Origin: Rhodospirillales bacterium
GTDB lineage: Bacteria; Pseudomonadota; Alphaproteobacteria; Rhodospirillales; Shumkoniaceae
Reading direction: 5' to 3'
Assembly: GCA_018432935.1 (NCBI GenBank)
Contig: JAHDSF010000017.1
Span: forward strand, 62,001 to 126,000
Length of the DNA: 64,000 nucleotides
A program made the translations under genes and the position numbers. Numbering within the stretch: the stretch's first letter is position 1; every line of letters begins with the position of its first letter. Below, piece by piece: positions 16,855 to 24,232 of the stretch. The notes beneath the pieces were generated by a model. The model saw only the letters and a list, made by a program, of their open reading frames with translations, was not told the origin of the DNA and did not search any database.

Positions 16855-17951
16855 GCACGCCGCCCGGCCGGTGGCGGAGCCGCGTCGGTTCGGTCGGCAG
16901 GCCGCTGATGACGCTGGCCATCGGCGCCGGCGGCGGTGCGTTGTTCGCTTTCGAGCACCTTCCGCTGTCGTGGCTGCTGGGCGCGATGGCCGCGACGGCC
17001 GCTGCCGCCGCGTTGCGCGTCCCCGTCCATCTGCCCTTCGGTCTGCGCGCAGCCGTCATGGTCATCCTGGGCGTGATGCTGGGTGGCACCTTCAGCCCCG
17101 AGCTGGTGTCCCGGGCGGCACAATGGACGGTGACGATGGGGTCGCTGGTCGTCTACGTGGTCCTCGTCTCGGCGACCATCTACTTCGGCCTGATGCGTTG
17201 GGCGGGTTTTTCCAGGCCGACCGCGTTCTTTTCCAGCGCGCCCGGCGGCTTCGGCGAGATGGTGATGATGGGAGCGGCACTGGGCGGCGACGTACGCGCC
17301 ATTTCGCTGGTCCACAGCGTGCGCATCGTGATGACTGTCGTTCTCATCGCCTTCTGGTTCCGCTGGTTCCAGGGGTACGTGCCGACCTCGCTTGCCCGCT
17401 CCGCCAGCTTCGCCGGGATCGGGCTCGAGGACGGCCTGATCCTGGCCGGGTGCGGCCTGCTCGGATATGTGCTCGGCCAGGTGACGCGGATCCCCGCCGG
17501 CCCGCTTCTGGGTCCTCTCGCCGTCAGCGCCGCGGCGCACCTCGCCGGCTTGACCGCCGCGCAACCGCCGCAGGCGCTGATCTCGCTGGCCCAGGTGGTG
17601 ATCGGGGCGTCAGCCGGCTGCCGTTTCGTCGGCATCTCGCTGCGCGACGTGGCCGGCGCGATGGCGGCCGGTGCCGCTTCGACCCTGGTGATGCTGATCG
17701 CGGCCGGAGCGGCGGCCTGGGGTTTGGGAGGGGTTCTCGGAATCCCGATGCCGGTGGTGCTGCTCGCCTTCTCGCCCGGCGGCTTGGCCGAGATGTGCCT
17801 GATCAGCCTGGCGCTGGGGGTCGACACCGCGTTCGTCACTGCCCATCATTCGCTGCGCCTCGTCTTCATCGTGCTGTGCCTGCCGTTTGCCTTCCGGCTG
17901 GCGCAGGGGCACCGCCCTCCCGACCGGGCAGTGAATGACGATCAGCGGTGA
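16851..17951 (+). CDS. AbrB-family membrane protein (AimA/YdgI-type putative transporter)
   Basis: A 366-residue inner-membrane protein with about nine to ten helices. It contains two copies of the AbrB duplication: SAPGGFGEMVMMGAALGGDVRAISLVHSVR in the first half and FSPGGLAEMCLISLALGVDTAFVTAHHSLR in the second. The family includes a putative ammonia monooxygenase regulator, but the architecture is that of a transporter; the substrate is unknown. The GTG start overlaps the nadK stop (GTGA). The end overlaps pyrD by 10 bases tail to tail. Confidence 0.85.
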   Translation: MSTPPGRWRSRVGSVGRPLMTLAIGAGGGALFAFEHLPLSWLLGAMAATAAAAALRVPVHLPFGLRAAVMVILGVMLGGTFSPELVSRAAQWTVTMGSLVVYVVLVSATIYFGLMRWAGFSRPTAFFSSAPGGFGEMVMMGAALGGDVRAISLVHSVRIVMTVVLIAFWFRWFQGYVPTSLARSASFAGIGLEDGLILAGCGLLGYVLGQVTRIPAGPLLGPLAVSAAAHLAGLTAAQPPQALISLAQVVIGASAGCRFVGISLRDVAGAMAAGAASTLVMLIAAGAAAWGLGGVLGIPMPVVLLAFSPGGLAEMCLISLALGVDTAFVTAHHSLRLVFIVLCLPFAFRLAQGHRPPDRAVNDDQR

Positions 17952-19003
17952 TCGCTCCCCACCGCTTCGGCAAGGCACGAGAAGCCGTCGCGGCGCAGCA
18001 GTGTGGCCAGCTGCCTTTTGACCCGGTTGACGAGCCCGGGCCCCTGGTAGATCAGTGCGGTGTAGAGCTGGACCAGCGTCGCGCCGGCCCGGATCTTGGC
18101 ATAGGCGGCGGCACCGCTGTCGATGCCGCCGCTGCCGATCAAGGGAATCTTGCCGCCGACCAGCCGGTACATGCGGGACAGCACGCGGGTCGACACCTCG
18201 AACAGGGGCGGTCCGCTCAGCCCGCCCGCCTCGAGACGGCCGGGGTCGCGCAGCCGTGGCGGGCGCTCGGCCGTCGTGTTGGTGCAGATCATCCCGTCGA
18301 TGCCGTTCCGCAGCGCCACCTCGGCCACGTCTGCCAACTCTCCTTCGGCAAGGTCCGGGGCGATCTTGAGCAACAGCGGCGTCGGCTGCTCCAGTTCCAT
18401 CTCGCGGCGGGCGGCAGAGGCGGCCTCAAGGATCTCCGCCAGGGGCGCGCGTCCCTGGAGCGCACGCAGACCCGGCGTGTTCGGCGAGGAGACATTGATG
18501 ACGAGGTAGTCGGAGATGGCGGCAAAGGCGCGGACGCCGGCCACGTAGTCATCCGGGTTCATGGGGCTGTCCCGGTTCTTGCCCAGGTTGACGCCCACTG
18601 GCCGGGCGTGGCGGCGGCGCGCCATCCGCGCCATCACCGCCCCATGCCCGTCGTTGTTGAACCCCATGCGATTGATGACCGCCTGGTCGCGCGGCAGACG
18701 GAACAGCCGCGGCCGCGGATTGCCGGGCTGCGGACGGGGCGTCACGCTGCCGACCTCGATGAAGCCGAAGCCCTGCCGCTGCAGGGCGTCGACGGCAACC
18801 GCGTTCTTGTCGAAACCCGCCGCCAGCCCGACCGGGTTCTCGAACCGGCGACCCCACAGGGTGACGGCGAGGATGGGATCCTCCCAGCCGGGCAGGCGGG
18901 GGGCAACGTGATGCTGCGCCGACCATACCGCGACATGGTGCGCCATTTCGGGATCGAGCAGATGGAGAAGGCGCGTGAAGACGCGGTATGTCGAATCCAG
19001 CAC
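17942..19003 (-). CDS. pyrD: Dihydroorotate dehydrogenase (quinone), class 2
   Basis: Membrane-associated flavoenzyme of pyrimidine synthesis; 353 residues. It has the class 2 N-terminal amphipathic helix (YRVFTRLLHLLDPEMAHH). FMN/substrate motifs are NPVGLAAGFDKNA, NRMGFNN and VNLGKN, and the catalytic serine is in INVSSPNTPG. SGGLSG, ICTNTT and GSGGIDSG complete the barrel. The GTG at 19003 is preferred because GAGGGGAGGGGAC precedes it and upstream residues do not resemble the family. Transcribed leftward, convergent with the AbrB-type gene. Confidence 0.95.
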   Translation of the reverse strand: MLDSTYRVFTRLLHLLDPEMAHHVAVWSAQHHVAPRLPGWEDPILAVTLWGRRFENPVGLAAGFDKNAVAVDALQRQGFGFIEVGSVTPRPQPGNPRPRLFRLPRDQAVINRMGFNNDGHGAVMARMARRRHARPVGVNLGKNRDSPMNPDDYVAGVRAFAAISDYLVINVSSPNTPGLRALQGRAPLAEILEAASAARREMELEQPTPLLLKIAPDLAEGELADVAEVALRNGIDGMICTNTTAERPPRLRDPGRLEAGGLSGPPLFEVSTRVLSRMYRLVGGKIPLIGSGGIDSGAAAYAKIRAGATLVQLYTALIYQGPGLVNRVKRQLATLLRRDGFSCLAEAVGSDHR

Positions 19004-19264
19004 CGTTGTCCCCTCCCCTCCGGCCGCCGAACAGTAGCCTAAGCGACCTTCCCGGGCCAGAGGCGCCGCGATTCTCCATGGCCGCTGCGTCAGGTCCACG
19101 GGCCTGTTCGAATTGGGTCGCCCTTGCCGTTCCGTATTTGCAATTTGAAAGAACCCGCGCCCAATGATTCCTCAAAATGCAACGCCATTTCCGCACAAAG
19201 CCACACTGCAGGCCGTTTCATACTCTGGCATGGATTTTGCGAGATACCTCCTGAATGGATTTCC

Positions 19265-19281
19265 GCCCCACCGTTCGGGGC
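19265..19281 (+). promoter_or_regulatory. Small hairpin directly before the ribosome site of the 71-codon gene
   Basis: GCCCC (19265-19269) pairs with GGGGC (19277-19281) across a 7-base loop. The ribosome site AAGGGG follows four bases later and could pair alternatively with the CCCC arm. This layout could allow translational control of the small gene, but pairing this short also occurs by chance in GC-rich DNA. Confidence 0.35.
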
Positions 19282-19300
19282 AGCAAGGGGGATGTCTCAC

Positions 19301-19516
19301 ATGAGCATTGTAGGCAATTGGTCTGGCCGCTGGGCACCGGCACAACGACCGCTGGAACTGTCCTTGGGCGTCGTGCAGGACATGCAGCAGGCCGGCCTAC
19401 GCATCGTGCCGTCGACTCCCTCCCGCGAGATGATGGAGGCTGCCATTCGCGCCGGCGCCCCCAACGAGAGAGCGGCCAAGCTCATCTATCAGGCAATGAT
19501 CAGCGCCGAGTCGTGA
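19301..19516 (+). CDS. Small hypothetical protein, 71 residues
   Basis: I do not recognise this protein. It begins MSIVGNWSGRWAPAQ, is soluble and mostly helical in its second half (SREMMEAAIRAGAPNERAAKLIYQAM), and has no signal or membrane segment. The ATG at 19301 was chosen over 19292 because AAGGGG at 19285-19290 is well spaced for it. The gene stands alone: about 300 bases of comparatively AT-rich DNA separate it from divergent pyrD, and a terminator-like hairpin follows. That autonomous layout supports a real, independently expressed gene. Confidence 0.65.
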   Translation: MSIVGNWSGRWAPAQRPLELSLGVVQDMQQAGLRIVPSTPSREMMEAAIRAGAPNERAAKLIYQAMISAES

Positions 19517-19545
19517 TCGTCTCCTGCCGATCCTCCTGATCCTTC

Positions 19546-19577
19546 CCGAGCCCGCATGGCGTCGGGCCCGGCCTTTT
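19546..19577 (+). terminator. Terminator-like hairpin after the 71-codon gene
   Basis: A stem of 19546-19554 with 19563-19571 (core GCCCG/CGGGC, one mismatch) is followed by TTTT at 19574-19577. It is 29 bases past the stop of the small gene and also lies downstream of the convergent Gcl-like gene. Confidence 0.6.
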
Positions 19578-19644
19578 CCCCTGCTGCGTCAACAAAATGC
19601 CGCCCGCGACGAAACGCGGGCGGCTGCCAGTCGAGGGGAACCCC

Positions 19645-21384
19645 TTACGCGAGTTCGATGGTTTCCTCGAACTCCTTGATCTGGTCGACGTTCGGGCCCA
19701 TGGCCATGTCGGTCTTGCGTTCGGTGATCACCTCGACCACCGCGGGCAGGCTCTTCGCCTTGGACTCCTTGCGGGCCCAGGCAATAGCGTCGGCAATCTT
19801 CGCGGGGTCGAAGACGCGGGTGGCCAGGCAGCCGAACGCCTTGACGCCCCTTTCGAAATCGACGCCGTAACCGCCGTTCTCGGGACAGTTGACGTTCTCG
19901 AACGCGAGCTGAACCTCGAAATCCATGTCGAAGCCCTTCTCCGCCTGCCGGATCAGGCCGAGGTAGGCGTTATTGAGGAGGACGACCACGAACGGCACCT
20001 TGCATTGCGCGGCCACCGCCAGCTCCTCGAACAGGAACTGGATCGAGTAGTCGCCCGAGATCGCCACCACCTCCTTGTCCGGCTGCGCCAGCTTGACCCC
20101 GAGCGAGGCCGGGACCTCCCAGCCGAGCGGGCCGGCCTGGCCGCAGACGATGTAGTGGCGGGGCCGGTAGACCTTCTGGTACTGGCCCGACGCGATCTGA
20201 TAGAGGCCGATGCAGGTGACGAACACGGTCTCGGGGCCGAAGGCCTTGTTGATCTCGTGGAAGACGCGCTGCGGCTTGATCGGCTGGTTCGGGAAGTCGA
20301 GGCGCCGCTGCAGGACGCGGTTGCGCTCGGCGCAGCGCGAGGCCCACTCGTTGCGCCGCGCCAGCCTGCCTTCCTTGGCGCGGCGGCGGGCCGTCTCGAC
20401 CAGCGCCTTCAGGGCCTCCCTGGCATCCGAGACGATGCCGAGGTCGGGGCCGAACACGCGGCCGAGCTGCGTCGGATCGATATTGATGTGGATGAACTTG
20501 CGACCCTTGCGGTACGTGTCGAGCCCGCCGGTGTGCCGACTGGCCCAGCGGTTGCCGATGCCGATCACGAGGTCGGAGTCGAGGAAGTTCTGGTTGCCAC
20601 CCCGAGTGCCGGTCTGGCAACCGACCCGGCCGACGTTGAGCGGATGGTCGTCGGGGATCGAGCCCCAGCCCATCAGGGTCGGCATGACGGGGGTGTTGGT
20701 CAGTTCGGCAAACGCGATCAGCTCCCCGCTCGCCTCGGCGGTGATGACGCCGCCGCCGGCCAGGATGAGCGGCCGCTCCGCCGCCGCCAGCATGTCGAGC
20801 ACGCGCTCGATCGCCGCCTGGGGCGGCTTGGGCGCCGTCACTTCAAGCGGGCTGTCGAGCTCGGGATCGTAGTCGATCTCGGCGGCCTGGATGTCGAGCG
20901 GGAAGTCGAGATGGACCGGCCCCGGGCGGCCTTCGCGCATGATCTTGAACGCCTTGCGCACCGCCCACGGGACCATCGCCGGCTCGAGAATGGTCTCCGA
21001 CCACTTGCTGACGGGACGGGTCGTCGCCGGAGTGTCGACGGCCTGGAAGAACTCCTTGTGGAGCTGCGGACGCGGACCCTGGCCGGTCAGGCAGAGGATC
21101 GGGATGCTGTCGGCCACGGCCGAGTACATGCCGGTCACCATGTTGGTGCCCGCCGGGCCCGAGGTGCCGATCACGACGCCGATCTTGCCCGCCTTGGCCC
21201 GCGTGTAGCCCTCGGCCATATGGGTGGCGCCTTCCTCGTGACGACACAGGATATGGCGGATCTTGCTCTTGCGAAGGGAGTCGTAGAGGGGCAAGATCGC
21301 CGCCCCCGGAACACCGAAGCAGACCTCGACGCCTTCGCTCTCCAGGACCCGCACCAGCGCGTCCATTGCCGTCATCTTCGCCAT
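19645..21384 (-). CDS. Gcl-like thiamine-diphosphate enzyme with the canonical active-site glutamate
   Basis: A 579-residue ThDP enzyme that aligns with glyoxylate carboligase from end to end: MAKMTAMDA start, GVPGAAI, GTSGPAGTNMVTG, PTLMGWGSIPDDHPL, GIGNRWASRHTG, and the ThDP/Mg motif GDYSIQF followed by NNAYLGLIRQ. Gcl condenses two glyoxylates to tartronate semialdehyde. E. coli Gcl is known for Val51 where other ThDP enzymes have a catalytic Glu; here the aligned residue is Glu50 (RHEEGATHMAEG, codon 21237-21235). It may therefore be a Gcl with changed kinetics or a different carboligase/decarboxylase. An AGGAAGAG ribosome site supports the ATG at 21384. Divergent from iclR; neighbours suggest sugar-acid catabolism. 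Confidence 0.85.
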   Translation of the reverse strand: MAKMTAMDALVRVLESEGVEVCFGVPGAAILPLYDSLRKSKIRHILCRHEEGATHMAEGYTRAKAGKIGVVIGTSGPAGTNMVTGMYSAVADSIPILCLTGQGPRPQLHKEFFQAVDTPATTRPVSKWSETILEPAMVPWAVRKAFKIMREGRPGPVHLDFPLDIQAAEIDYDPELDSPLEVTAPKPPQAAIERVLDMLAAAERPLILAGGGVITAEASGELIAFAELTNTPVMPTLMGWGSIPDDHPLNVGRVGCQTGTRGGNQNFLDSDLVIGIGNRWASRHTGGLDTYRKGRKFIHINIDPTQLGRVFGPDLGIVSDAREALKALVETARRRAKEGRLARRNEWASRCAERNRVLQRRLDFPNQPIKPQRVFHEINKAFGPETVFVTCIGLYQIASGQYQKVYRPRHYIVCGQAGPLGWEVPASLGVKLAQPDKEVVAISGDYSIQFLFEELAVAAQCKVPFVVVLLNNAYLGLIRQAEKGFDMDFEVQLAFENVNCPENGGYGVDFERGVKAFGCLATRVFDPAKIADAIAWARKESKAKSLPAVVEVITERKTDMAMGPNVDQIKEFEETIELA

Positions 21385-21469
21385 CGTACTCTTCCTCCGA
21401 AACAGGCATGCTTCCACGCGGCGGAGGCTACGCCGCCGCCGCGATGGTCCGCAACGGAATCGGTGCCCA

Positions 21470-21500
21470 TTTTCACAATGTGGAAATTCGGTGCTACACT
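21470..21500 (+). promoter_or_regulatory. iclR promoter with overlapping candidate IclR-type operator
   Basis: A -35 TTCACA (21472-21477) and -10 TACACT (21495-21500) are spaced by 17 bases and face iclR. The -35 lies inside a dyad, TTTTCACAATGTGGAAA (21470-21486), whose core CACA-A-TGTG is a perfect inverted repeat. Binding there would block the iclR promoter and sit in the shared 143-base gap with the divergent Gcl-like gene. Operator identity is inferred from position. Confidence 0.5.
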
Positions 21501-21527
21501 CCGTGGCCCCGATGCGGAGGCAAGGTG

Positions 21528-22364
21528 ATGGCCAAGCGGAAGTCCCCGGCGGAGCAGCCGGCAAGGCGTGCCAAGGTCGACAGCGAGAGGTCCGGGCTGG
21601 TGCAGTCGCTGACCCGCGCCCTGGCGATGCTCGAAATCCTCGGCGAGGATCCCGACGGGTATCGGCTGACAGACATCGCGGAGCGGGTCGGGCTTGCCGC
21701 CTCGACCGTGCACCGGCTGCTGACGACGCTGGAACAGAAGCGGTTCGTGCAGCTCGACCGGGCGACCGGGCTGTGGCACGTCGGAGTGCAGTGCTACACG
21801 GTCGGCAGCGCCTTCCTGCATCGCCGCAATCTCGCGGTCCAGTCTTATCCGCCGATGCGCCGCCTGCGGGACGAAGCCGGGGAGACCGCCAACCTCGGTG
21901 TCGCCGTCGACGGCGAGCTGGTCTTCCTCGGCCAAGCCGAAAGCCGCGAGCTGATGCGCGCCATCGGCCGGCCCGGCAGCCGCACCGCCCTGCACTGCTC
22001 GGGAATGGGCAAGGCCCTGCTGGCGGCGATGCCGGAGCCCGACGTGCGGCGCATCCTCGGCGAGCGCGGCCTCGCCCGCTGGACCCCCAGGACCCTGGTC
22101 AAGGAGTCCGCCCTCCTCGAGGAGCTCGCCGTCACCCGCGAGCGGGGCTGGGCTTACGACAACGAGGAGCACGCGATCGGCCTGCGCTGCGTCGCGGCGG
22201 TGATCCACGACGAGTACAGCCAGCCGATGGCCGCGGTCTCGCTGTCCGGCCCCACGGTTCGCATCACCGACGAGCGGGTGCCCGCGTTGGCGGCACAGGT
22301 GATGCGCGCCGCCGACGAGATCACCGTCCTGATGGGCGGACGCAAGCCGGCGAAGGCGGCGTAA
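21528..22364 (+). CDS. IclR-family transcriptional regulator
   Basis: A 278-residue regulator with an N-terminal winged helix (about 22-85; LTDIAERVGLAASTVHRLLTTLEQ) and the C-terminal IclR effector domain (LHCSGMGKALLAAMPE, DNEEHAIGLRCVAAVI, VSLSGPTVRI). Family members sense small carboxylates or sugar acids. ATG at 21528 with GGAGG at 21516-21520 as ribosome site. It sits head-to-head with the Gcl-like gene and tail-to-tail (3-base gap) with the dehydratase gene; it is the likely local regulator of both. Confidence 0.92.
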   Translation: MAKRKSPAEQPARRAKVDSERSGLVQSLTRALAMLEILGEDPDGYRLTDIAERVGLAASTVHRLLTTLEQKRFVQLDRATGLWHVGVQCYTVGSAFLHRRNLAVQSYPPMRRLRDEAGETANLGVAVDGELVFLGQAESRELMRAIGRPGSRTALHCSGMGKALLAAMPEPDVRRILGERGLARWTPRTLVKESALLEELAVTRERGWAYDNEEHAIGLRCVAAVIHDEYSQPMAAVSLSGPTVRITDERVPALAAQVMRAADEITVLMGGRKPAKAA

Positions 22365-22367
22365 GCC

Positions 22368-24101
22368 TTACGGCACCTTGCCGCGCACCGGCGGGGCCAT
22401 GAAGTCGAGATCGGCGCCGAGATGGGCCTGCTCGACGTGGTCGAGGTGCAGCCGCAGATATCCCCGTTCCGGCTGCAGCGCGGCCGGAGGCTCGGGCGGC
22501 GTCCAGGCCGCGCGGCGACGGGCCAGCTCGTCGTCGTCGACCAGCAGCTCGAGGCGCCGGCCGGGTACGTCGAGGCGGATCATGTCGCCATCCTGCACCA
22601 AGGCGAGCGGTCCTCCAACCGCGGCTTCGGGGTCGACGTGCAGAACGATGCTGCCGAACGCGGTGCCGCTCATCCGGCAGTCGGAGATGCGGACCATGTC
22701 CTTCACCCCCTGCTGGGCGAGCTTCTTGGGGATCGGGATGTACCCCGCCTCGGGCATGCCCGGAGCGCCCTTCGGCCCGGCATTGCGCAACACCAGGACG
22801 TCCTCCGGCGTCACGTCGAGGTCGGGAGCGTCGATTCGCTTCGCCATGTCGTCAAGCGAATCGAAGACGACCGCCCGACCGGTATGGGAAAGCAGGTCCG
22901 GCGACGCCGCCGACTGCTTGAAAATGGCCGATTCCGGAGCAAGGTTGCCGCGCAGCACGGCGATGCCGCCCTCGGGGTAGACAGGGTTCGCGCGCGGCCG
23001 CACCACTTCCTGCGGCCACGGCGCGGGGGCCGCATCGAGCTCCTCGCCAAGGGTGCGGCCAGACACGGTCAGGCAGTCGAGATGCAAGAGGTCCCTGATC
23101 TCCCGCAGCACCGTGCGGACGCCGCCGGCCCGCGCCAGGTCGCCGACGTAGAAACGCCCCGACGGCTTGACGTCGACCAGCACTGGCGTCTCGCGCCCCA
23201 TGCGGTCGAGGGATTCCAGGTCCACGGCGTAGCCCATCCTTCGCGCCATTGCCGTCAGATGAATGACGCCGTTGGTGGAACCGCCGATCGCCAGCAGCAT
23301 GCGGAACGCGTTGGCAAACGCCTTCGGCGTCAGGATCCGGTCCGGCGTCAGCTTCTCCGCCGCCATCGCCACCGCACGCGCCCCCGCCGCCTCGGCGTGC
23401 CGCATGCGATCCGCTGCCACCGCGGGGATCACCGCGCCCCCGGCCAGCATCATGCCGAGAGCCTCGGTGACGCAGGCCATGGTCGCCGCCGTCCCCATAA
23501 CCCCGCAGTAGCCGACCGTGGGCACCAGGGCGTCGTTGACCTCGGCGATCTCGGCCTCGTCGATCTCATTGCCGCGGTACATGCCCCAGTAGCGCCGGCA
23601 ATCGGTGCAGGCGCCGACCCGCACTCCGCGATGGCTGCCGCTGAGCATGGTGCCGGTCACGACCTCGATCGCCGGCACCCCGGCGCTCGCCGCCGCCATG
23701 ATCTGGGCCGGCACCGTCTTGTCGCAGCCGCCGATCAGGACCACCGCGTCCATCGGCTGCGAGCGGATCATCTCCTCGGTCTCCATCGCCATCAGGTTGC
23801 GGCGGAGCATGCTGGTGGGATGGGAGAACGATTCGTGCAGGGTGATGGTCGGGAACTCGACCGGCAGCCCGCCGGCGCGCAGCACGCCTCGTTTGATCGC
23901 CTCGATCAGCTGCGGCACGTTGCCGTGGCAGGGATTGTAGGCGCTGTAGGTGTTGGCGATGCCGACCACCGGCAGTTCGAGGGCGTCGTCGGAGTAGCCG
24001 AGCGCCTTGATGAAGGCCTTGCGCAGGAACAGCGAGAACGCCTCGTCGCCGTAGCTGGTCAGCCCCTTGCGCATACCCTTGCCCGCATCGCCGTTGCCCA
24101 T
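22368..24101 (-). CDS. IlvD/Edd-family dehydratase, probable sugar-acid dehydratase
   Basis: A 577-residue iron-sulfur dehydratase. The cysteines expected to hold a [2Fe-2S] cluster in pentonate dehydratases fall at Cys58 (NPCHGN), Cys126 (GGCDK) and Cys199 (GYCG); an extra ACTDC motif lies at 165-168. The likely catalytic Ser is in CRMSGTAFG near the C-terminus. Spacing matches L-arabinonate/D-xylonate dehydratases rather than Edd. These enzymes convert aldonates to 2-keto-3-deoxy acids. The DapA-family lyase divergently encoded next to it could cleave or dehydrate that product. The exact aldonate cannot be read from sequence. A true branched-chain IlvD role is less likely given the neighbours. 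Confidence 0.85.
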   Translation of the reverse strand: MGNGDAGKGMRKGLTSYGDEAFSLFLRKAFIKALGYSDDALELPVVGIANTYSAYNPCHGNVPQLIEAIKRGVLRAGGLPVEFPTITLHESFSHPTSMLRRNLMAMETEEMIRSQPMDAVVLIGGCDKTVPAQIMAAASAGVPAIEVVTGTMLSGSHRGVRVGACTDCRRYWGMYRGNEIDEAEIAEVNDALVPTVGYCGVMGTAATMACVTEALGMMLAGGAVIPAVAADRMRHAEAAGARAVAMAAEKLTPDRILTPKAFANAFRMLLAIGGSTNGVIHLTAMARRMGYAVDLESLDRMGRETPVLVDVKPSGRFYVGDLARAGGVRTVLREIRDLLHLDCLTVSGRTLGEELDAAPAPWPQEVVRPRANPVYPEGGIAVLRGNLAPESAIFKQSAASPDLLSHTGRAVVFDSLDDMAKRIDAPDLDVTPEDVLVLRNAGPKGAPGMPEAGYIPIPKKLAQQGVKDMVRISDCRMSGTAFGSIVLHVDPEAAVGGPLALVQDGDMIRLDVPGRRLELLVDDDELARRRAAWTPPEPPAALQPERGYLRLHLDHVEQAHLGADLDFMAPPVRGKVP

Positions 24102-24131
24102 CGCATCCTCCCTGTCGCGCGGTGAAGCACG

Positions 24132-24160
24132 AATAAGCCCTCGGCAAGGCGCCCGGTCAA
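24132..24160 (-). promoter_or_regulatory. Promoter of the dehydratase gene
   Basis: Read leftward: -35 TTGACC (24160-24155), 17-base spacer, -10 CTTATT (24137-24132), about 30 bases before the ATG at 24101. It is back to back with a candidate rightward promoter. Confidence 0.55.
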
Positions 24161-24165
24161 TGGTA

Positions 24166-24195
24166 TTGATAATTGCGCGCTTCCGGAGCCATAGG
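24166..24195 (+). promoter_or_regulatory. Candidate promoter of the DapA-family gene
   Basis: TTGATA (24166-24171), an 18-base spacer and CATAGG (24190-24195) face the lyase gene. The short AT-rich block between the two divergent -35 boxes has a weak CAAT/ATTG dyad (24158-24175) that could be a shared operator. Confidence 0.4.
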
Positions 24196-24232
24196 ACGCG
24201 CGCTCCCCTTGAGCCGAACGAGGTAACCGCAC

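Noticed and set aside
15391-17951. Tail-to-tail gene overlaps (15391-15402 and 17942-17951) as a sign of frameshift or misassembly
   Set aside because: Both pairs end at expected family lengths; short convergent overlaps are common in compact genomes.
19597-21528. Long open frame (643 codons) on the + strand opposite the Gcl-like gene
   Set aside because: Its codons mirror the antisense of a well-conserved enzyme; composition is Arg/Gly/Asp-rich without domains. Such shadows are normal in high-GC DNA.
22368-24101. True branched-chain IlvD
   Set aside because: Cysteine spacing and neighbours fit sugar-acid dehydratases better, and the ilv genes at 32-36 kb are separate.
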